This document shows positions 5,777 through 10,864 of a stretch of DNA of 10,864 nucleotides, piece by piece. Within the stretch, counting starts at the first letter, position 1; each line of letters starts with the position of its first letter. Source of the DNA: Bacteroidota bacterium. Its GTDB lineage: Bacteria > Bacteroidota > Bacteroidia > NS11-12g > UBA9320. The notes beneath the pieces are model-generated. The model was given only the letters and a program-made list of their open reading frames with translations, did not search any database and had not been told where the DNA came from. Location: positions 1 to 10,864 of the forward strand of contig DNHN01000121.1 in assembly GCA_003485825.1 (NCBI GenBank), written 5' to 3'. Both the position numbers and the translations under genes were made by a program.

Positions 5777-6772
5777 TTGAGAAGTTTATACCTTATTTTA
5801 TTCATTGCTTTTAGTGGTTTTACTCACGCTCAGGTATTCCCAAATTTTGGGGGGCAACGTGCTGGACTAAGTGCTTTGAGCTTTCTTAAAAATGATTTGA
5901 ATCCAGCATCCTTTGCTATGGCTAGTGCAAGCGTAGCAAATAAGGGTACGCACTTCAGCTCAGAAAATAATCCTGCCGCATTGGTGCAGATAGAGAATAC
6001 AGGACTTGCTCTTAGCAATACTTCTGTAGGTGCTGGGATACAGCAATCGTTTGCTGGAGCCGCTATCAAATTAGCTGGTGGTGCGGTTATTGGTTTTAAT
6101 GTAAATACGCTAAATAGTGGAGCAATGGAGGTGCGCACAGAGTTCGAGCCAAATGGGACGGGGCAGCTTTTTTATGCGAACAATACGGCTCTAGGTATGA
6201 GTTACTCGCAGTACCTTTCTAAGAATTTTAGCATTGGAGTAGGACTTCGTTACATATATGAAGGTATAGCTACCTATAGTAATCATACGGTTGCAGGTGA
6301 TATTGGATTTCTATATTCTACAGATTTCAAAGACCTCACCTTTGCCGTAGTCGTAAAGAATTTTGGAGGAAACTCACAGATGGTTGGAACTGATTTAGAA
6401 AGTGAATTTAATCGCACAGAGGTTACGCTAGGCAAGTATACTACACCTACCATATTTAAAATGGGATTCTCATTTGTGCCATATGAAAAAGACAATAAAA
6501 GACTGTTGGTAGCAGCAGAGCTTAATCACCCAAGTGATAATGCGGAGAGTGTACGACTGGGCAGTGAGTTAATGCTTAGAGAGCTAGTCTATCTTCGGCT
6601 CGGATATAAGCTTAGTGTAAAAGGACAAAACTATCCTACTGCTGGGCTAGGAGTGAAGACGAGAATAGGCGTTCACCCTCTTTTTATAGACTATGGCATT
6701 AACCCTACTAACAGAATGGGAGTGCAGCACCTGCTTGGAATCAGGTTGCCCTTTAATCAAGATAAAAGATGA
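5777..6772 (+). CDS. PorV/PorQ-family outer membrane protein
   Basis: From TTG 5777 the protein has 331 residues: a compact signal peptide (first 19 residues, ending THAQ) and a FadL-like barrel typical of the PorV/PorQ family. The family start pattern is visible as RAGLSALSFLKN..., then ASFAMASASVANKG, and NNPAAL in place of the usual 'NPAGL'. Repeated amphipathic strands run to the end (for example FSIGVGLRYIYEG and VYLRLGYKLSV). Family knowledge: PorV and PorQ are outer membrane parts of the type IX secretion attachment complex, but many paralogues outside that system exist. The sequence looks like a generic paralogue, not PorV or PorQ proper. No ATG exists in the N-terminal region: the frame is closed by TAA at 5723, and a TTG at 5732 would add 15 residues but lies upstream of the predicted transcription start. 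Its stop overlaps the next gene's start by four bases. Confidence 0.75.
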   Translation: MRSLYLILFIAFSGFTHAQVFPNFGGQRAGLSALSFLKNDLNPASFAMASASVANKGTHFSSENNPAALVQIENTGLALSNTSVGAGIQQSFAGAAIKLAGGAVIGFNVNTLNSGAMEVRTEFEPNGTGQLFYANNTALGMSYSQYLSKNFSIGVGLRYIYEGIATYSNHTVAGDIGFLYSTDFKDLTFAVVVKNFGGNSQMVGTDLESEFNRTEVTLGKYTTPTIFKMGFSFVPYEKDNKRLLVAAELNHPSDNAESVRLGSELMLRELVYLRLGYKLSVKGQNYPTAGLGVKTRIGVHPLFIDYGINPTNRMGVQHLLGIRLPFNQDKR

Positions 6773-7962
6773 TGAAAAAGTACACTCAGTTTAGTCTTAT
6801 CGCGGGTCTATTTTTACTTGTAGGATGCGAGGGTTTTTTTGGAAAAAAGACTTCCACTGATTTTATTGAAATTCCAGAATATTTAGCTAGAGAAGTAGCT
6901 TATGTGCCTGTAGAACCTGCGCTTAATCGTTTCCAGAGCCCAGTAGATATCATCGCAGGATATGATGAACTGATTTATGTGGTAGATGATGCTACAGAGG
7001 AGATTATATCCCTAGATGAAAGTGGTAGAGAGTTAGGTCGATTTGGGTTAAGAGGAGTGAAATCTGTGGCTCAAAATAGAAGTTTAGACCTGCTGGCGAT
7101 AGGTACTACAGATAGGCTAGTAGGAGGCTCAGTGAAAGTGGTTACCTGCATCTATAAAGTAGATTTGCATGGCCCTGGTGCTTCTTACGGTATTCAATAT
7201 GCTCGCGTAGTAGATACAATAGCTCACCCACAGTATTTTAAGTCAACTTTTTCAGGCACAGATACTGCCGTGGTATTTAATAAAATAGCCGTGTTAGCAG
7301 ATAACAGATTTTATGTGACTCGCACCGGAATTGATAATAATCCTCAAAAATTTGGAGGTCCAGATGACGCAATATTACTTTTTGATGCAGATGGTACGTA
7401 TCAAACTCCAGTCGCAGTAAATACACCCAGCGGATTTTTTCGGGATTATTTTAAGAAACCAACAGGTATATCTTCTTTTGTGCAGCCACCACAGATAAGT
7501 GCCGGTGGACCAGATCACTTCGTCTATACTTCTGTATCTGAAAATACTTCTATAAAAGTACAGGTGATAGATTACATTGAGTCAGATTTTGGGGCTAGCT
7601 ATGAGCCTCGTCTGCTTTTTGAAAATGATAAGACGGTGTCAGATGGTAATCTTGGTACTCCAGATAAATTTGAGAGACCTGTGTCTACATTAGTTACTGG
7701 AGATGGTACTAATTTTATTTTTGTAGTAGATGAAGCTAAGGATTCGCTATATCAATTTACAGTTACTGGGCTAGAAGGTGTAAAGCCACCTCCAGGAGCA
7801 GCTTCTACTAAGTATCAGATGGCAAGTTTCGGAGGTAGAGGAGATGCCCTCACACAGTTCAATAAGCCTACTGCTGTAGCTTATAAGAATAGGATATTGT
7901 GGGTATGTGATAACGGAAATGGAAGAGTGCTGAGGTTTAAACTGACGACAGACTTTCAGTAA
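6769..7962 (+). CDS. NHL/beta-propeller-like lipoprotein coupled to the PorV/PorQ-like gene
   Basis: A 397-residue lipoprotein. The signal peptide ends in the lipobox L17-V-G-C20. The mature part contains blade-like repeats of the NHL type: FQSPVDI...ELIYVVDDATEEIISLDESG with RELGRFG (55-92), FERPVSTLV...FIFVVDEAKDSLYQF (301-330) and FNKPTAVAYKNRILWVCDNG ending RVLRF (364-390). Each has the pattern 'F..P..i' then a hydrophobic strand, D/N, and a strand. The blades between are degenerate, so a six-bladed propeller is inferred. NHL propellers bind proteins or act as hydrolase scaffolds; no catalytic residues are evident. ATG 6769 overlaps the upstream stop (6770-6772), and a second ATG follows at once (6772). 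The coupling implies a joint role with the barrel, possibly as its periplasmic or surface-facing partner. A T7-GG-A6 tract lies just after the lipobox (6834-6848). Confidence 0.75.
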   Translation: MMKKYTQFSLIAGLFLLVGCEGFFGKKTSTDFIEIPEYLAREVAYVPVEPALNRFQSPVDIIAGYDELIYVVDDATEEIISLDESGRELGRFGLRGVKSVAQNRSLDLLAIGTTDRLVGGSVKVVTCIYKVDLHGPGASYGIQYARVVDTIAHPQYFKSTFSGTDTAVVFNKIAVLADNRFYVTRTGIDNNPQKFGGPDDAILLFDADGTYQTPVAVNTPSGFFRDYFKKPTGISSFVQPPQISAGGPDHFVYTSVSENTSIKVQVIDYIESDFGASYEPRLLFENDKTVSDGNLGTPDKFERPVSTLVTGDGTNFIFVVDEAKDSLYQFTVTGLEGVKPPPGAASTKYQMASFGGRGDALTQFNKPTAVAYKNRILWVCDNGNGRVLRFKLTTDFQ

Positions 7963-8012
7963 TTTTTTGAGAGATATTCATCATTAAGTGATTCCCATCT
8001 CATTTGGAATTT

Positions 8013-8034
8013 GCTTCAGGCGTGAGCTGTTTTA
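8013..8034 (+). terminator. Weak candidate terminator of the barrel-propeller unit
   Basis: GCTTCA and TGAGC form a 5-bp stem with one bulged T around GGCG (8013-8027), followed by TGTTTTA, 50 bases after the stop of the propeller gene. The stem is short, so this is a tentative call. Confidence 0.25.
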
Positions 8035-8138
8035 GTATGTAATGATGTAATAAAAGCCTCCCGCCCATTTGCCGATTTCTCTTCAAATGCATGAATTAGA
8101 GAAGAGCTGAATTCAGCGAACTGTTTTATTTAATGGAT

Positions 8139-8163
8139 CTTAGGTTTGGTGGCCTTACCTAAG
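8139..8163 (-). terminator. Candidate terminator of the TamB gene
   Basis: CTTAGGT (8139-8145) and ACCTAAG (8157-8163) are perfect 7-bp complements with an 11-base loop. The stem begins one base after the TamB stop codon (8167-8165). Beyond it on the minus strand the sequence is AT-rich (ATTAAATAAAA) but without a clean T run. Confidence 0.4.
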
Positions 8164-8164
8164 C

Positions 8165-10864
8165 TTAAGGAGTTTCAGGCAGTTGGTCTTTTTTGTCCTT
8201 CTTCCTTCTGAGTCGGAATCTATCAAACTGGTACCTGTAAAACAGCCCAACTCCCGTAGTCGTAACGTTAGTGATATTCCCTAAAGTAGGATCATTTGCG
8301 TGTTTCTGAAATCCTCGAATCTTGATGCTGCCGTCTTCAGAAATAAGATAATTTATACTAATGTCGTAAGGTCTTGAGCCATGTGCTGCAGCATCTACTG
8401 AGCCAGATACTTCGAGTCTGTCATTGAGAAATTTTCTTTTTAGTGATAGTATTAATTCAGCTTCATTTTGATAGCTTGTTTGATAATCCACACCTACTTG
8501 TAAACGAGTGTCAAGCTGTCCCAGCCAATTATTTAATTGACTGCTTGCGAAATCACTTAGACTATTGATACCTGTATTAGCAGCTCCTGCGGTTACGAAG
8601 CTATTCTGTCCAGAAGTGTTCGCGAAGCTAGGTGGTACGAATGTACCCAATACTAAAAGGGCAAAGACCTGTCTATTTAGTTCCTCTTGGTCCAGCTTTA
8701 TGCGCTCTATCACCGTATTGAGCGAGCTGCTAGCAGTACCGTTTAGACTAGATTGTGAAGGAAATTTTAAGTCAAACGAGACCTCTGGATTAAAGAGGAG
8801 GCCAGATAATTTTAGGTAGCAGTCCACAGGAATGGCAGAGTTGTATGCCTCAAGTTCTTCTTCAGTTCCTGTCCCCGTCATAAGTGTTTTAGGTATAGGG
8901 TATTCTCTTTTAATAGCGTCTAGGTCTATTTTGGCATTGTAAGGATTCCCGTCCCAAAATAGTGTTCCTCCTGGGTTTACGGTAAAGTACTTGTTGATAA
9001 GGTCTAAGGCAGTAAAAAGATAGTTCCCTCGGTCTATCGTAAGCCCTCCATACATGTTGAAATCACCATAAGTATTTACCTCCATACGTAGGTTTCCATG
9101 GCCGGAAGCTTCTATCTTATCGCCCAGTAGTTCATCAAAAATAAGTGTGATGCTGGCGTCATTCGTCACCTCAAAATTAAAGTCCATTCGAACTCCCGCT
9201 GCAGATTTGAACGTGTTTTTTAGCTCATTTTCATCATTTTTTAGATTGATAAACTCCACGTAGCTCAGTTTGCCACTCGATTCAGAGTTGTCTAAAGGAA
9301 TGGATATTTCAGTGCCTTTTCTACTCTTGGCATTTATTTGTAAAAGGATATCATCCATAGGGCCAGATACGAGCAAGTTGCCATCTACAAAAGCCGTCCC
9401 AAAGAAGAGCTCATTGTCCTCTCTCTTTGTATTTAATATTTCGAAGTTTTGTAATTTATCAATTTTTATATCGAACAAAAAGTTGTCAAAATTTCGATGA
9501 CTAACGGCTCCCGTCACAGCGGCAACCTTACCATAGCGATCCTTTAGATTGGCATTGATAATGTCAAATTTGTTGTAATCAATGACTAAAGTAGCATTCC
9601 CAGTATATCTTGTTTGTAGATAGTCTACAAGCACATTTAGACTATCTAACTGCATAGACCCATTTAACTTGGGAGCATTAAGTGGTCCGGTGATAGCTAT
9701 ATTAGTGGCGCTAAACCCTTGGATATCTGAAACTAGTCCATCCAAGTATTTTTCAAACGGCTTGATGCTACTGTGTTCTGTTATGAATTTTAAATTCAAT
9801 GGAGACTTCTTGTTTTTAAAATTTATGTCCCCTAGGATGTTCATATCGTTGAGTAAACCTCCTTCGATTTTACCATTGAGAACTACTGCAAGTTGTGCGT
9901 TCTTAATCTCACTAAGTAGACTAAGGTTACCGAGTGTATCCTCATCCAGCATTAGATTTGCTACTTTTAAGTCGGCTTCTATAATGGGAAAGCCTTCATG
10001 ATCAGAGATATCTATGTAGCCATTGGTCAGACCTTTGAGCTGGATGTCAAAACCTGCGATGAATGGATTTAGGTCATCGAGTTCAAAGTTGTTTAGCAGT
10101 ACATTGACTTTGTCCGCACCATCACCTAAAGAGCCATCTAAAAAGAGAATCTGGTCTCGGTGCCTGAAGTCAAAAAGCTGAAATGCTGTGATTCCATGGT
10201 AATTTAATATATGGGGTTCCTCTTTTTTTCTTAGTGTCCAGGATTGCTCATATATATTTACTTTTGAATTGTCAAAAAACACCAGTGAGGAATCGTTTTT
10301 GTAGATAAACCTGCCCCCCAATACAATGTCTAAAATACTATCTCGTGCAGCGGTAGTCTCAAAATTTACTATGCCATCGTTTATATACCCATTGGCATTC
10401 AGTATATCAAAAAGGATGCTATCATTTTGTATTAAGCCCTTCGTATTTATTCCGAAATTTATTGGAGTAAAGTCACCTCCGTTTTGCAGGTTGATGCTCA
10501 GTGCTGGTGTGGAAACTGCGTCATAATTAAAGTTAGTCAGTTTAGCTGTGGAGAGAATCTTACCATCCTGTTGATTGTAATTAATGGCTACTCCCAAGCT
10601 GTCAAAGTATAACCCACTAAGGTACTCGTCAAAAACAGGGTTGTAGCTGAGGACATTTATGGCCAGGTTTATATCTTTGGAAAGCAAAGGTTTTTCAGGC
10701 TTATCCCAGTTAGAGGGGTAAATAATATGCTGCATGTAAGCGGCCATATCGGAAAGTTCGGACGGGAGAAAATCACCCGTAATATCTATGGAAGCTAAAT
10801 CGGACGTTAAGTTGTAGTGTCTGTTATTAGGTTTTATATCGGCAATAAGATTTACATTTTTAAT
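8165..10864 (-). CDS. tamB: TamB-family translocation/assembly module protein, C-terminal 899 residues
   Basis: The frame is open from the right edge (10864 is the first base of an in-frame codon) to TAA at 8167-8165, giving 899 residues. The ATG at 10747 is internal: 39 further codons in frame precede it and read as typical TamB sequence (SDLASIDITGDF). The visible part is a long run of beta-strand repeats of the AsmA/TamB type that build a hydrophobic groove, then the C-terminal TamB domain (about residue 560 onward). That domain shows YGGLTIDRGNYLFTALDLIN, a GGTLFWDGNPYNAKIDLDA segment, LNRQVFALLVLG and a final amphipathic strand before a basic tail (RLRRKKDKKD). Family knowledge: TamB spans the periplasm, works with a BamA/TamA-like barrel, and AsmA-like proteins carry phospholipids to the outer membrane. 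Bacteroidota members usually have 1,400-1,700 residues, so 500 or more are missing on the right, including the N-terminal membrane anchor. It converges with the propeller gene and shows no frameshift. Confidence 0.9.
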   Translation of the reverse strand: MKNVNLIADIKPNNRHYNLTSDLASIDITGDFLPSELSDMAAYMQHIIYPSNWDKPEKPLLSKDINLAINVLSYNPVFDEYLSGLYFDSLGVAINYNQQDGKILSTAKLTNFNYDAVSTPALSINLQNGGDFTPINFGINTKGLIQNDSILFDILNANGYINDGIVNFETTAARDSILDIVLGGRFIYKNDSSLVFFDNSKVNIYEQSWTLRKKEEPHILNYHGITAFQLFDFRHRDQILFLDGSLGDGADKVNVLLNNFELDDLNPFIAGFDIQLKGLTNGYIDISDHEGFPIIEADLKVANLMLDEDTLGNLSLLSEIKNAQLAVVLNGKIEGGLLNDMNILGDINFKNKKSPLNLKFITEHSSIKPFEKYLDGLVSDIQGFSATNIAITGPLNAPKLNGSMQLDSLNVLVDYLQTRYTGNATLVIDYNKFDIINANLKDRYGKVAAVTGAVSHRNFDNFLFDIKIDKLQNFEILNTKREDNELFFGTAFVDGNLLVSGPMDDILLQINAKSRKGTEISIPLDNSESSGKLSYVEFINLKNDENELKNTFKSAAGVRMDFNFEVTNDASITLIFDELLGDKIEASGHGNLRMEVNTYGDFNMYGGLTIDRGNYLFTALDLINKYFTVNPGGTLFWDGNPYNAKIDLDAIKREYPIPKTLMTGTGTEEELEAYNSAIPVDCYLKLSGLLFNPEVSFDLKFPSQSSLNGTASSSLNTVIERIKLDQEELNRQVFALLVLGTFVPPSFANTSGQNSFVTAGAANTGINSLSDFASSQLNNWLGQLDTRLQVGVDYQTSYQNEAELILSLKRKFLNDRLEVSGSVDAAAHGSRPYDISINYLISEDGSIKIRGFQKHANDPTLGNITNVTTTGVGLFYRYQFDRFRLRRKKDKKDQLPETP

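Larger units (their letters stand above)
7963..8164. other. Convergent intergenic region without a gene, rich in short inverted repeats
   Basis: No credible coding frame is present in these 202 bases. It holds several short symmetric elements: ATTCC/GGAAT (7991-7995, 8006-8010), CATTTG/CAAATG (8066-8071, 8084-8089), an imperfect hairpin TTCTC/GAGAA with an inner TTCA/TGAA (8077-8103), the 12-base palindrome GCTGAATTCAGC (8106-8117), and the two terminator candidates listed separately. A C-rich patch (8057-8066) stands out from the AT-rich surroundings. These are probably transcription-end signals of the two converging units; a small RNA cannot be excluded. Confidence 0.45.

Noticed and set aside
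5830..6138. Minus-strand open frame of 102 codons inside the PorV/PorQ-like gene
   Set aside because: Antisense shadow of a recognised barrel gene; rich in Ala/Pro/Cys with no family features. The frame at 6283-6495 is rejected for the same reason.
9669..10001. Plus-strand open frame of 110 codons opposite the TamB gene
   Set aside because: It lies wholly inside a strong coding gene on the other strand, has no promoter box or domain, and its composition is what the antisense of TamB would give. The same holds for the plus-strand frames at 8565-8819, 9270-9500 and 10326-10526.
8165..10747. Complete TamB-like gene starting at ATG 10747
   Set aside because: The same frame continues open for 39 more codons to the window edge with TamB-like sequence, so that ATG is internal and the gene is partial.
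1..10864. tRNA, rRNA, CRISPR array, insertion sequence, integrase or attachment site
   Set aside because: I looked for cloverleaf-like segments, regularly spaced direct repeats, transposase motifs and long terminal inverted repeats and saw none.

Overview
The window looks like chromosomal DNA of a member of the Bacteroidota, probably a Flavobacteriia- or Cytophagia-like marine or free-living species; the sequence does not let me go below phylum safely. Evidence: signal peptides ending in -AQ, a PorV/PorQ-family outer membrane protein, a Bacteroidota-type TamB, a CarboxypepD_reg-like protein, lipoproteins with acidic residues after the lipid cysteine, promoter cores of the form TAnnTTTG instead of the E. 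coli -10, no clear Shine-Dalgarno sequences, and AT-rich DNA. I see no mobile element, integrase, CRISPR array, tRNA or rRNA. The region reads as envelope-biology housekeeping and accessory genes.

Layout. Left part (1-1048, all on the minus strand): the first 33 codons of a SET-domain-like gene run off the left edge, followed by a DUF1801 protein and an exported cupin. Next, a plus-strand CarboxypepD_reg-like secreted protein (1115-1867) meets a minus-strand gene head to head. Their two stop codons are mirror images inside one perfect 9-bp inverted repeat.

Centre (1880-5644, minus strand): a three-gene unit read leftwards encodes a zinc metalloprotease lipoprotein with an archaemetzincin-like HCX4CXM motif, a periplasmic BepA-like M48 metalloprotease with a long extra C-terminal half, and a small predicted beta-barrel whose start overlaps the M48 stop by 4 bases. 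Diverging from it (5777-7962, plus strand) is a two-gene unit of a PorV/PorQ-family barrel and an NHL/beta-propeller lipoprotein, again with a 4-base ATGA overlap. The 132-base divergent gap holds a good Bacteroidota promoter core for each side and a nested inverted repeat between them.

Right part: a 202-base convergent gap with several small inverted repeats but no gene, then 899 codons of a TamB-family gene (minus strand). It stays open to the right edge, so its N-terminal part lies outside the window.

How the genes may work together (inference): nearly every product from 1880 onward is predicted to be exported to the periplasm or outer membrane. The two proteases plus barrel, and the barrel plus propeller lipoprotein, form a divergent pair of envelope operons that may share control from the 5645-5776 region. 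This is the best candidate here for an uncharacterised system. TamB is a general envelope factor and probably unrelated to them.
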